Below, in pieces: positions 8,317-16,088 of a DNA stretch of 64,000 nt (position 1 is the first letter of the stretch; each line of letters starts with the position of its first letter). The stretch comes from Alkalicoccus chagannorensis DSM 18086 (lineage in GTDB: Bacteria; Bacillota; Bacilli; Bacillales; Salisediminibacteriaceae), in NCBI RefSeq assembly GCF_000429725.1, contig NZ_AUCK01000011.1:1-64000 (forward strand). The letters are read 5' to 3'. The position numbers and the translations under genes were made by a program. The notes beneath the pieces were generated by a model. The model saw only the letters and a list, made by a program, of their open reading frames with translations, had not been told where the DNA came from and did not search any database.

Positions 8317-9252
8317 TTATTGCCGGCGTCGGTTCTTCCCTTCCATCGCCACTTCTTCTGTCAGATGTCGAATCCGCTCCATGATTCGGCCTGCTTTCAG
8401 CTGTTCCACCTTTTCAACGCCGCCTTTCGTCGTCGACGATAAATGCATCTCCAGTTCTTCCAGATCAAAGTTGGAAGTAAAGACGGTAGGGAGCTTTTCC
8501 ATCATGCGGAATTGCAGGAGCGCGCCGAAAACTTCATCCCGGACCCAGGCAGACATCGTCTCCGCCCCGATGTCATCGAGGATGAGCACTGGTGCTCTTT
8601 TGACGTTATCCAGCTTTTCCTGGTAGGAGCCGTCTGAAATTCCTGCCTTCAGTTCGCGGATAAAATCCGGCGTATACACCAGCATCGTCTCCATTTCGTT
8701 ATCGGCCAGCTCGTTCGCTATAGCACTGACAAGAAACGTTTTCCCGACGCCGAACGGACCGTGGATATACAGCCCGTCTGCTTTTTCGCCCGGGGCGATT
8801 TCAGCACAGAACGCAAGAGCCGCCAGCTTCGCCTTCGTGCGGGTCGTGTTGTCTTTCTCGACATCCTCGAAGCGGACTTTCAGCATCTCTTTCGGCAGAT
8901 ACAGGCTTTTCATGAAGGACTGATGCCGGCGCTGTTCATCTTCTCGTTTTTTCAGTGGACAGGACTGATACACGGTGTGGATGCTGCCGCGGTGGACCTC
9001 CAGGACCGGCTGATAGCCGCGCATCAAATTCGGACAGGCGTCCAACCCGGGACAGCGGCTGCAGTTTTCCCACTGCTGCTTGTATTCATACAGTTCATTC
9101 AAGGAGGCTTCCGCCGTCTCTTCGTCGATCTTCTCTTCTTCCAGGAACCGCTGCACATAAGGATGTTCCAGTACTTCCTGCCTCAACCTGCTGAGCCTCT
9201 CCTGCAGGCGGTTATCCTGGAACCGGTCCAGCGGTTTTTTTATCGGGTCCAT
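8317..9252 (-). CDS. dnaI: primosomal protein DnaI (helicase loader ATPase)
   Basis: A 311-residue AAA+ ATPase that loads the replicative helicase at oriC and restart sites together with DnaB and DnaD. The N-terminal helicase-binding domain contains a zinc-binding-type cluster, CSRCPGLDACPN (near residue 64). Walker A is GPFGVGKTF (near 165) and Walker B is VLILDDIGAE. The end, RIRHLTEEVAMEGKNRRRQ, matches DnaI proteins. It follows dnaB by 6 bp, so the two are translationally coupled as in B. subtilis. Confidence 0.96.
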   Translation of the reverse strand: MDPIKKPLDRFQDNRLQERLSRLRQEVLEHPYVQRFLEEEKIDEETAEASLNELYEYKQQWENCSRCPGLDACPNLMRGYQPVLEVHRGSIHTVYQSCPLKKREDEQRRHQSFMKSLYLPKEMLKVRFEDVEKDNTTRTKAKLAALAFCAEIAPGEKADGLYIHGPFGVGKTFLVSAIANELADNEMETMLVYTPDFIRELKAGISDGSYQEKLDNVKRAPVLILDDIGAETMSAWVRDEVFGALLQFRMMEKLPTVFTSNFDLEELEMHLSSTTKGGVEKVEQLKAGRIMERIRHLTEEVAMEGKNRRRQ

Positions 9253-9258
9253 CGTCGA

Positions 9259-10653
9259 TCATCCTTTCTGATGACGCTTTTTACGCAGCTGCTGCAGGAA
9301 TTTCTCTTCTTCTGCATCTGCTTGTGCTTTCTCCGTGTCGCTCAGCCCGTCTCCGGTTTTCTGAGCCGGACTGCTGTTCGGTTCCGCGGCTTCCGCCTGC
9401 TGTTTCATCCACTTCGGCAGCGGTTCCTCCTGCTTTTTCGGCGCCTGTTTCTGTTTGGATTGAGCCCGCTTCGTGTGTTCCTCTTTTGCCAGCCGCATCG
9501 CCCCGGGAACCGTCTCCACCCCCTGTCGCTTCCAGTGATTCGCAATTTTGAATGCCAGATTTTTGACGAGGTTCCCGTTGTTGGTCATGAACAAATAATC
9601 AATCAGAACGTTGACGACCCCTGGAGAGAGCTTGTATTCGTGGATAAGAGACTCCAGGATCTGGACATCCCCTTCATAAATTTTCGCCCCGTCATGCAGA
9701 TAATGCAGATATTCAACAGGAGAAGTCGTCTCGAAATACTGGATCTGCTCTTCCTCTTTCGATTTCGGCTGCTCTACTGTTCTCAGCTGCGGCGGCTGCT
9801 TTCTCATGCCGAGCATCGGCGGCTGTCCCTCTTCTTTCAGCCGGTACCGGCGCTTGGCAGCCACCCGGAGTTTCTCTGTGTCCAGAGTATCTTCGTGCAG
9901 CATCGCATCCTGAATAAGCGAAGCGAGTTCCTCTGCATCAAAGCCGTACAGAAACGCGGTCGCCTCGAGCTGCTCCAGCTGTCCTGGCCGCTGCAGGTCT
10001 TTCTGCTCAATGAATGGCGGCAGGAGGGCGAGGGCGTCAGAAGCGGTACTGCTGCTGCCAAGGTCCATCGAGGCTGAAGCTGCAGGACCGACAAGCGGAA
10101 TCGACGCCGCCGTGATCTCTTTCATTTCGTCCGAGCGGCTTTCCACTTCGGACGGATGAACCGATGTAAACACGTCAACAAACGTCCGCGTTTTCTCCTT
10201 CATTCCTGCTGTGTCTTCCGAAGAACCGGCAAAAAGTCCCCGCAGCTGCCGGTAACGTTCCTTGCTGCCGAGCCGGTTATACAAAAAGACGCTGAGCATT
10301 TCGTCGTCAAAGAAAGCATGAGGGCTCAGCGGCGCCTTCAGTTCATACAGGAGCCTGGACTGTTCCTGCGGTTCATACACTTTGAGAAGGCCGAGCCCTT
10401 CCAGCTTTTTGCGCTCTTCAAATAACGTATCCAGGCCGCTCCCGGTCTGGGTCATCCAGTATTGATGAATGCCCTCCGTCTGACGGCGCGGCTGTAAGGC
10501 GATTTCAGCGGCGAGCATCGTGTAGAGGCCGGCTGCGCCGATGCCGATCAGCGGCTGATACAGCAGCTGGATCGTCTGAAGCTGCTCCGGCGTCGGCGTA
10601 TGACGCATGAACAGAGTATATGGCAGAGCCGGCTGCATTTCTTTCCAGTGCAT
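9259..10653 (-). CDS. dnaB: replication initiation/membrane attachment protein DnaB
   Basis: A 464-residue DnaB of the Firmicutes type (a helicase co-loader, not the helicase). The N-terminal DDBH1 winged-helix region contains LLYQPLIGIGAAGLYTML. The DDBH2 region near residues 330-400 contains SPVEYLHYLHDGAKIYEGDV and LIDYLFMTNNGNLVKNLAFK. A charged, Gln/Lys-rich tail follows. I chose the ATG at 10653 (MHWKEMQPALPY) because AAAGGAGGG lies just upstream and the family begins with a short WK segment; an earlier in-frame start is unlikely. It acts with DnaD and DnaI at the origin. Downstream dnaI is coupled. Confidence 0.96.
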   Translation of the reverse strand: MHWKEMQPALPYTLFMRHTPTPEQLQTIQLLYQPLIGIGAAGLYTMLAAEIALQPRRQTEGIHQYWMTQTGSGLDTLFEERKKLEGLGLLKVYEPQEQSRLLYELKAPLSPHAFFDDEMLSVFLYNRLGSKERYRQLRGLFAGSSEDTAGMKEKTRTFVDVFTSVHPSEVESRSDEMKEITAASIPLVGPAASASMDLGSSSTASDALALLPPFIEQKDLQRPGQLEQLEATAFLYGFDAEELASLIQDAMLHEDTLDTEKLRVAAKRRYRLKEEGQPPMLGMRKQPPQLRTVEQPKSKEEEQIQYFETTSPVEYLHYLHDGAKIYEGDVQILESLIHEYKLSPGVVNVLIDYLFMTNNGNLVKNLAFKIANHWKRQGVETVPGAMRLAKEEHTKRAQSKQKQAPKKQEEPLPKWMKQQAEAAEPNSSPAQKTGDGLSDTEKAQADAEEEKFLQQLRKKRHQKG

Positions 10654-10730
10654 GTACTTCCCTCCTTTAAAAGGCACAGCCTAAAGGCCGCTTCCTCTGC
10701 AGTCCTGCATCGAAAACGGCCTCTGCTGCA

Positions 10731-11198
10731 CTAGGAGTCCTTGTTCTCCCGGTCGATTAACTCTTTTAATTCTTCTACGAAGACATTGATATCTTTAAAC
10801 TGCCGGTATACCGACGCAAAGCGGACGTAGGCGACATCGTCGATCTGAGCGAGGTGCTTCATCACATATTCACCGATGTCGTTGCTGCTCACTTCCGAGA
10901 CGCCGCGGCTGCGCATCTCTTTTTCCACTTCCGTCGTCAGGCCCTCCAGCTGCTCCACGGGTACCGGCCGCTTCTCGCAGGCCCGGATCAATCCGCGCAG
11001 CAGCTTCTCCCGGCTGAATTCTTCCCTGTTGCCGTCTTTTTTCACGACGATCAGCGGTGTTTTTTCAACTTTCTCAAACGTGGTGAATCGATACCCACAC
11101 ACTTCACATTCCCGGCGTCTTCGAATGGCACGCCCCTCATCACTCGGCCGGGAGTCCATTACTCTTGTACCGTTGGAAGCACAGCTGGGACACTTCAA
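10731..11198 (-). CDS. nrdR: transcriptional regulator NrdR
   Basis: A 155-residue repressor of ribonucleotide reductase genes that senses ATP/dATP. The zinc ribbon is MKCPSCAS...[12 protein letters not shown], and the ATP-cone covers about residues 49-139 ([20 protein letters not shown]). The start is a TTG at 11198 with AGAGGGGGAGAGGCA upstream; the family always begins MKCP, so this start is firm. It precedes dnaB in the same order as in Bacillus. Confidence 0.98.
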   Translation of the reverse strand: MKCPSCASNGTRVMDSRPSDEGRAIRRRRECEVCGYRFTTFEKVEKTPLIVVKKDGNREEFSREKLLRGLIRACEKRPVPVEQLEGLTTEVEKEMRSRGVSEVSSNDIGEYVMKHLAQIDDVAYVRFASVYRQFKDINVFVEELKELIDRENKDS

Positions 11199-11225
11199 TG
11201 CCTCTCCCCCTCTCTGCTGGCCGGC

Positions 11226-11633
11226 CTATGTACCAAGTTCGCTGCCGAGCGCAGTTCCGATAAATGTCAGTCTTTCATTCAACTCTTTGTACAGCGTCCG
11301 CGCCAGCTTCGCACTGTACCCGAAATCGCTGAAGAGGATCGTATCTGTATTAATGGAAAAATCAACCGCTGTCCGGTACGGACGGACCATGATCACCGTG
11401 ATGACCATAAACGCTTTTTTCCCGTGCTTCACGTCGACGATCATCTCGCCGTGTTCTGGTGAAATGGATTTCACTTCGTAGCCCTGCTTCTGGTCGAACA
11501 TCGCCTGAAGCTCATCAAATACTTTATCCTTCATCGCTTTATAATAATGCGTCTGCAGGCTTTCATCTGGATGATGTTCACCCGTTTCAATTCTGGAACT
11601 AAACATACGCTGGATCGTTTCTTTTGCTCCCAT
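11226..11633 (-). CDS. small cytosolic protein of unknown function
   Basis: I do not recognise this gene with certainty. It encodes 135 residues from the ATG at 11633 (MGAKETIQRMFSSRIE), which has AGGAGG six bases upstream; two earlier in-frame ATGs have poorer spacing. The N-terminal part is helical and charged. The middle alternates beta-like strands (YEVKSISPEHGEMIVDV, KAFMVITVIMV), and the C-terminus is helical (AKLARTLYKELNERL). There is no signal peptide, membrane segment or known catalytic motif. It lies 28 bp upstream of nrdR in the same direction and probably shares its transcript, in a replication-related neighbourhood. Confidence 0.75.
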   Translation of the reverse strand: MGAKETIQRMFSSRIETGEHHPDESLQTHYYKAMKDKVFDELQAMFDQKQGYEVKSISPEHGEMIVDVKHGKKAFMVITVIMVRPYRTAVDFSINTDTILFSDFGYSAKLARTLYKELNERLTFIGTALGSELGT

Positions 11634-11778
11634 CGTCATCCTCCTCATCTTCCTTTAAGAATAGCAAGAATCGGACCGTGGTTCAATCTCGGCTCCCATT
11701 CCGTACGTTCTTTTCCCCCACCCGGACGAACGCACAGCCGCATGGCATCCCCCTGTGCTCCTTCGACCAGGACGGAAA

Positions 11779-11805
11779 ATCCCGTCAGAACAATTCTGAC
11801 GGGAT
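11779..11805 (-). terminator. terminator after speD
   Basis: A perfect 12-bp stem ATCCCGTCAGAA / TTCTGACGGGAT with a 3-nt loop. A short T run follows on the minus strand. It lies 74 bp beyond the speD stop codon. Confidence 0.75.
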
Positions 11806-11878
11806 GGAAAAGACTTCATGCAGCGCCTCGCTTTTCAGAAGTCTCCTTCGGCCTTTCGACACTGCGGGCCTTCGGTTT

Positions 11879-12271
11879 CTATTTCGTGTACGTGCCTTCC
11901 GTCCGCTTCGGTGTCACTTCAATCGGACCGATCCCTCTTGGAACTTCCACGACTTCCGCTTTTCCTGCTCCTAGCTGCTTTGCAATATAATCGGATGCGG
12001 TATTCGGATCAATCCGGTCTCCGCATGTATATACATCAATGCTTGCATAGCCGTGCTCTGGAAAACTGTGTATCGTCAAGTGTGATTCACTGATAATCAC
12101 CACGCCGCTGATTCCCTGAGGGGCAAATTTATGAAAGGCAACCTCTCTTACTTCGGCGCCAGCCTCCAGCGCAGCATTAACAAATGTTTGTTCCAGATAC
12201 GGTCGGTCGTTGAGCTTATCAATATCGCACTGCCAAAGCTCTGCAATGACATGTCGGCCCATTGTATCCAT
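11879..12271 (-). CDS. speD: S-adenosylmethionine decarboxylase proenzyme
   Basis: A 130-residue class 1B AdoMetDC, which supplies decarboxylated AdoMet for spermidine synthesis. The self-cleavage and pyruvoyl region is [18 protein letters not shown], where the Ser after ESHLTIH is the expected pyruvoyl precursor. VYTCGD carries the conserved catalytic Cys. I chose the ATG at 12271 ([13 protein letters not shown]) with AAGGGGGAATAACG upstream; the longer frame adds 41 residues with no family match. A promoter is visible 95 bp upstream. Neighbouring gapB matches the gapB-speD order of B. subtilis, but here a terminator separates them. Confidence 0.97.
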   Translation of the reverse strand: MDTMGRHVIAELWQCDIDKLNDRPYLEQTFVNAALEAGAEVREVAFHKFAPQGISGVVIISESHLTIHSFPEHGYASIDVYTCGDRIDPNTASDYIAKQLGAGKAEVVEVPRGIGPIEVTPKRTEGTYTK

Positions 12272-12365
12272 CGTTATTCCCCCTTGTTCTTCAGCTTGTC
12301 TGTATGATTTTGGGGGTGGCAGCCAGTAAGGGCAGGCCTCTACCTCATCACACATTCCGGAAAAC

Positions 12366-12394
12366 AGTATAAGTTTTTTACACCAGCAGTGCAA
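12366..12394 (-). promoter_or_regulatory. promoter of speD
   Basis: The -35 TTGCAC (12389-12394) and -10 TATACT (12366-12371) have a 17-bp spacer on the minus strand, giving a leader of about 90 nt. Confidence 0.65.
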
Positions 12395-12544
12395 TCCCTT
12401 TTTACTGTTATCATTATACCTTCTTCCGACCGTTATGTATATTCCTGTCGAAAAAAAAGCAGAAAGCTGGAAGTTCCGTGTGGAGGCTGCAGGCGGAGAG
12501 AACGACCCCGATGGTTCAAAAGAGAAGGGAGACGTCGGCTCGGT

Positions 12545-12667
12545 CTGCTGCAGCGCCAGCGCGTCGTCACTGCAGGTTTTGAAGAGAAGAAAGGAATCTT
12601 CCTTCTTCCCCGGCAGCGCACGAAGCCGCCGTCACCTTGTATGAAACCTTATCCATTCTTATACTTT
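12545..12667 (-). repeat. repeat family A, copy c
   Basis: A diverged copy. On the minus strand it begins after TTTTTTC with AAGTATAAGAATGGATAAGG, then TTTCATACAAGGTGACGGCG, then a stem GAAGAAGGAA / TTCCTTTCTTC inside CGCTGC / GCAGTG. The left part 12420-12545 holds nothing recognisable. The rest of the 657-bp speD-gapB gap holds the gapB terminator and no gene. Confidence 0.65.
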
Positions 12668-12793
12668 GAAAAAACCTGCGGCTTCCCTTCACGACAAAAA
12701 GGGGCCATCCGCTTACATTGTCCACGATGATGACGGCAGCTGCAGTGCGAAAAGCCGATTCCCTCCTGCTGTGCCACCTTATCCTCCCTGCAA

Positions 12794-12824
12794 AGAAAAA
12801 AGAAACCCTCGGAAGAAGGTTTCT
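12794..12824 (-). terminator. terminator after gapB
   Basis: The stem AGAAACC / GGTTTCT is followed by six T residues on the minus strand, about 105 bp beyond the gapB stop. Confidence 0.7.
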
Positions 12825-12928
12825 GAAGTAGAGACGTTGTAAATCGCCTCCCAAAAAGGAAGAAGAGGGGGGGCGAATTGGGTGGATAAGAGAAGAACCG
12901 GCTCAGTGACCTTCTGTGAATCATCGTT

Positions 12929-13957
12929 TTACGAGGCGTGAGTATGTTCTTCTTTATGAATGAAACTGCCGACATGGTATACGAGGTCAAGCAGCCGGCA
13001 GGAATATCCCCATTCGTTGTCGTACCACGCCAGTACTTTCACTTGATGATCATTGATGACCATGGTGGAATCCCCGTCGATAATCGCGGAACGGTCATCT
13101 CCATTATAATCGATGGAAACGAGGGGATCTTCTGTGTAGCCGATAATCCCCTTCATCTCTGCTTCGCCCGCCTGTTGAAGTATTTGATTGACCTCTTCCC
13201 GCGTAGTCGTTTGTTTCACATCAATAACTAGATCTATAAGAGAAACGTTTGGCGTCGGTACGCGCAGCGCAAGCCCATGCAGGCGTCCTTCCATGGCCGG
13301 AAGTACAGCAGAAATCGCTTTCGCCGCGCCCGTCGTCGTCGGTATAATCGACTGTCCGCAGGCACGCGCCCGGCGGAGGTCTTTATGTGGGTTGTCAATG
13401 TTCTGCTGATCTCCTGTGTAGGAATGGACCGTCGTCATCATGCCGGATTCAATGCCTAGGCGCTCGTCGAGTACTTTCACGACCGGGGCAAGGCAGTTGG
13501 TCGTGCAGGAGGCGTTCGAGACGACATGATGCTGCTCATGATCATAATCCAGCTCGTTGACGCCGTAAACGATGGTGACATCCTCGTTTTTTCCTGGAGC
13601 GGTAATAATAACTTTTTTAGCGCCGGCCTGTATATGCCGGGCCGCCTCTTCGCGTTCCCGGAATTTGCCCGTTGCTTCGAGTACGACATCAATACCGAGT
13701 TCCTTCCAAGGAAGGTCCTCCGGCTGGCGCGAGTGGACAAGGGCAATGCGCTTCCCGTCTACAACGAGGGCATCTCCATCCGCTTCCACGCGCTTTTCGA
13801 ACGGTCCGTGCACTGTGTCATAATTGATGAGGTGAGCAAGGGTTTCTGCCGGATAACTGGCGTTTACAGCGGTGATCTCTACTTTATTATCAAGCACTGC
13901 TTTCCGAAATACCATTCTTCCAATCCGACCGAAACCATTAATTGCTACTCGAGTCAT
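12929..13957 (-). CDS. gapB: glyceraldehyde-3-phosphate dehydrogenase, gluconeogenic GapB type
   Basis: A 342-residue GAPDH. The NAD(P)-binding N-terminus is VAINGFGRIGRMVFRKA, and the catalytic Cys lies in SNASCTTNC. ASYPAETLAHLINYDTVHG and DNPHKDLRRARACGQSIIPT follow the GapB (NADP-preferring, gluconeogenic) branch rather than glycolytic GapA. I chose the ATG at 13957 (MTRVAINGFG) with TTGGAGGGGTTTTGT upstream. In B. subtilis gapB is repressed on glucose by CcpN, and a CcpN-like site overlaps the -10 here. The gene ytaF, which lies between coaE and gapB in B. subtilis, is absent. Confidence 0.97.
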   Translation of the reverse strand: MTRVAINGFGRIGRMVFRKAVLDNKVEITAVNASYPAETLAHLINYDTVHGPFEKRVEADGDALVVDGKRIALVHSRQPEDLPWKELGIDVVLEATGKFREREEAARHIQAGAKKVIITAPGKNEDVTIVYGVNELDYDHEQHHVVSNASCTTNCLAPVVKVLDERLGIESGMMTTVHSYTGDQQNIDNPHKDLRRARACGQSIIPTTTGAAKAISAVLPAMEGRLHGLALRVPTPNVSLIDLVIDVKQTTTREEVNQILQQAGEAEMKGIIGYTEDPLVSIDYNGDDRSAIIDGDSTMVINDHQVKVLAWYDNEWGYSCRLLDLVYHVGSFIHKEEHTHAS

Positions 13958-14005
13958 ACAAAACCCCTCCAAGTGTTATCATATTCATGCCGCTTTCATA
14001 GAAAT

Positions 14006-14016
14006 AGTATAACACA
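14006..14016 (-). promoter_or_regulatory. gapB extended -10 with CcpN-like operator
   Basis: The minus strand reads TGTGTTATACT. The -10 TATACT has an upstream TG (extended -10). The 11-mer fits the CcpN recognition pattern TRTGHYATAYW as I remember it, and its position over the -10 agrees with CcpN control of gapB in B. subtilis. The -35 is weak. Confidence 0.55.
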
Positions 14017-14072
14017 TTAGATTTAATTATGACCATTTATTTTTTGGAGGATTTGTGACAACCGTGAAGCAG

Positions 14073-14104
14073 AAAAAAGCCCTTCCCTTTTCGGTGAGGG
14101 CTTT
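14073..14104 (-). terminator. intrinsic terminator upstream of gapB
   Basis: The stem AAAGCCCT / AGGGCTTT is followed by six T residues on the minus strand. It would stop read-through from coaE into gapB. Confidence 0.75.
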
Positions 14105-14181
14105 CTGTATGAGGGATTGATCCTTCTTCCAATGACAATCGCCTGCCGCGTGCAAGGCTTCAGCAGAGCGTCTCAAAAAAC

Positions 14182-14308
14182 GGTTCTAAAATAAATGTAG
14201 AGTAGAGGTTCATTTCCGTGGCATCTCTTCTTCTGTTTCAGGCGGACGCCTGCCGCGTGGTGCCGTCCTTCCCTCCCGGAAAGGGCTCGTTTTTGTTTTT
14301 TTCTTTTC
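14182..14308 (+). repeat. repeat family C, copy 1
   Basis: It begins with GGTTCTAAAATAAATGTAGA and runs through TAGAGGTTCATTTC, GTGGCATCT and TTTCAGGCGGACGCCTGCC to a T-rich end. It matches the inverted copy at 28980-29160, with only scattered differences over the first 80 bp. The sharp shared boundary at GGTTCTAAAATA suggests a mobile element end. Confidence 0.65.
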
Positions 14309-14402
14309 AAAGAGAATCATCCGTGCCATTTGAAAAGCGTCTATTCCTGAACCTTTCAACATGTGAATGAAAACCACAGGTTCGTGATTGTTATGTACAA
14401 AC

Positions 14403-14447
14403 AAAACGCTTTCGGCGATCCCGCATGGGTCATCGAAAGCGTTTTTT
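14403..14447 (-). terminator. bidirectional hairpin, probable coaE terminator
   Basis: AAAACGCTTTCG pairs with CGAAAGCGTTTT, with an inner GATCCC / GGGTC stem. T-rich runs follow on both strands. A closely similar hairpin occurs at 22432-22478. Confidence 0.6.
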
Positions 14448-14484
14448 ACCTGCTGGTGGAGAACGATTTTATCCCATCCTCGCA

Positions 14485-14606
14485 TGCAGGGAAGGAAGCG
14501 GCGTGTTCCGCAGGTGTTTCGAGGTAAGAAGGTGTGCTTCCTTCTTCCTGAGCAGGTAAACAGCCGCCGTCTCTCTGCAGGATCGCGATGCATTTCTATC
14601 GAAGTG
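14485..14606 (-). repeat. repeat family A, copy j (diverged)
   Basis: On the minus strand it carries GATAGAAATGCAT, GAGACGGCGGCTG and the stem GGAAGAAGG / CCTTCTTACC, in the same order as other family A copies. It lies directly after the coaE stop codon. The 677-bp gap 13958-14634 thus holds a promoter, two terminators and repeats C1 and Aj, but no gene. Confidence 0.5.
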
Positions 14607-14634
14607 AAAGAAGCATTTGTGCTCATTCCTGCTT

Positions 14635-15237
14635 TTACAGCTGGCGTGTCCGGTATTTGCTGTTCAGCCAGTCCATCAGCTGGATTCTCGTCTCTTCCTG
14701 GCTGCGTCCATTATCGATGACAACATCGGCGCGTTCTCGTTTTTCTTCGATGGACCACTGCGCCTGCATCCTTTCCACCGCCCGCTGCATGTCCAGCTGG
14801 TCCCGCTTCATCAGGCGACGGAGCTGAATCTCCGGCTGCACATAGACCACCATGGTCCGATAGACCATATGCTCCAGCCCACTTTCAAACAACAGGGGAA
14901 TATCCATGAAAACGTCCTCTGCGCCGGCTTCTTCATGATCTTCTGCCTGACGCTTCATCTCGGCACGAACAGCAGGGTGCACGATGCTGTTCAGCGTTTC
15001 TCGTTCCTGCTTGGAGTGAAAAATGATATCGCCTAACGCCACCCTGTTCAGGCTGCCGTCCTCATACAGGACGCTGTCTCCAAAGTGGGATTTGATCTCT
15101 TCCAGTGCCGGGGTTCCAGGTTCCACAACTTCTCTGGCAATCACATCTGCATCAATAACCGGATAGCCCGCGCCTCTGATCATGTCAGCGACCGTGCTTT
15201 TCCCTGTGGCAATACTGCCGGTCAGTCCAATTCTCAT
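14635..15237 (-). CDS. coaE: dephospho-CoA kinase
   Basis: A 200-residue P-loop kinase for the last step of coenzyme A synthesis. The Walker A is GLTGSIATGKST, followed by VIDADVIAREVVEPG and a lid-type basic region (RRLMKRDQLDMQRAVERM). I chose the ATG at 15237 (MRIGLTGS), which overlaps the mutM stop by 4 bp (ATGA); the longer frame has 33 extra residues that overlap mutM and do not match the family. It is the last gene of polA-mutM-coaE, as in B. subtilis. Confidence 0.97.
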   Translation of the reverse strand: MRIGLTGSIATGKSTVADMIRGAGYPVIDADVIAREVVEPGTPALEEIKSHFGDSVLYEDGSLNRVALGDIIFHSKQERETLNSIVHPAVRAEMKRQAEDHEEAGAEDVFMDIPLLFESGLEHMVYRTMVVYVQPEIQLRRLMKRDQLDMQRAVERMQAQWSIEEKRERADVVIDNGRSQEETRIQLMDWLNSKYRTRQL

Positions 15238-16076
15238 GATGTTTTCCTCCGTTTCTCTGGCTGGCAATCTGGACAGTGGTGGGTACCTCTGCCGCCGACA
15301 ACAGATTTTTCGATGAGCGCTGCACAGGTATTGCATGGCTCGCCTTTTCGGCCGTATACCTGGAGCTGCTGCTGGAACCTTCCCATATCGCCCTGACCGT
15401 TCACATACGATTTAACAGAAGATCCTCCTGCCTGCACCGCGCCACGCAGGACGTGGACGACTGCTTCATGCAGCCGGTCCACTTCTGCAGGACGCAGCGC
15501 TTCTGCAGGAACTTCCGGATGGAGACCTGCCCGGTGCAGCGCTTCGTCCACATAAATATTGCCTAGTCCGACGAGTCTCGTCTGGTCGAGCAGCAGCGTT
15601 TTAACTGCTCTGCTCGACCGGAGTCTGCCCTGAAGTACCTCGGGTGTGAAGTCTTCCTCCAGCGGTTCGGGCCCCAGCTGGGAAAGAGGCAGATGAGCAA
15701 GGTCTTCACCGGCGGCAAATAAGTGCATCGTCCCGAACTGACGGACATCGGTATAGCGGAGATCCCGCCCGTCCTGAAACACGAACCGGACATGGGTGTG
15801 TTTATCGACCGGATCTTCTGCATGGAAAAGACCGTAGCGGCCCTCCATCCGCAGATGCGAGACGAGCGTCCAGTCATCAAGGTGGATGCGGAGAAACTTG
15901 CCTCTCCGCTCCACGCCATGAATCTGCTGGCCGGACAGCTCCGTCCGGAACACCTCAATATCATCGGGCCTCTGTATGATTCTCGGCAGGGTGACAACGA
16001 CATCTTCAATCGTCCGGCCGACGATTAACTCCTGCAGCGTCTGTCTGACTGTTTCTACTTCCGGAAGCTCCGGCAT
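15234..16076 (-). CDS. mutM: formamidopyrimidine-DNA glycosylase
   Basis: A 280-residue bifunctional glycosylase/AP lyase that removes 8-oxoguanine. After Met removal the catalytic proline is exposed (MPELPEVETVRQTL). The H2TH region is GLGNIYVDEALHRAGLHP, and the C-terminal zinc finger is CNTCAALIEKS...HHCPDC. I chose the ATG at 16076, required for the N-terminal Pro, with GGAGTGGAGGTC upstream. It lies 12 bp downstream of polA and overlaps coaE. Confidence 0.98.
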   Translation of the reverse strand: MPELPEVETVRQTLQELIVGRTIEDVVVTLPRIIQRPDDIEVFRTELSGQQIHGVERRGKFLRIHLDDWTLVSHLRMEGRYGLFHAEDPVDKHTHVRFVFQDGRDLRYTDVRQFGTMHLFAAGEDLAHLPLSQLGPEPLEEDFTPEVLQGRLRSSRAVKTLLLDQTRLVGLGNIYVDEALHRAGLHPEVPAEALRPAEVDRLHEAVVHVLRGAVQAGGSSVKSYVNGQGDMGRFQQQLQVYGRKGEPCNTCAALIEKSVVGGRGTHHCPDCQPEKRRKTS

Positions 16077-16088
16077 GACCTCCACTCC

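Noticed and set aside
8761-10077. Long plus-strand open frame opposite dnaI/dnaB
   Set aside because: Antisense shadow; Phe/Leu/Arg-rich composition typical of the reverse of a Gln/Glu/Lys-rich gene.
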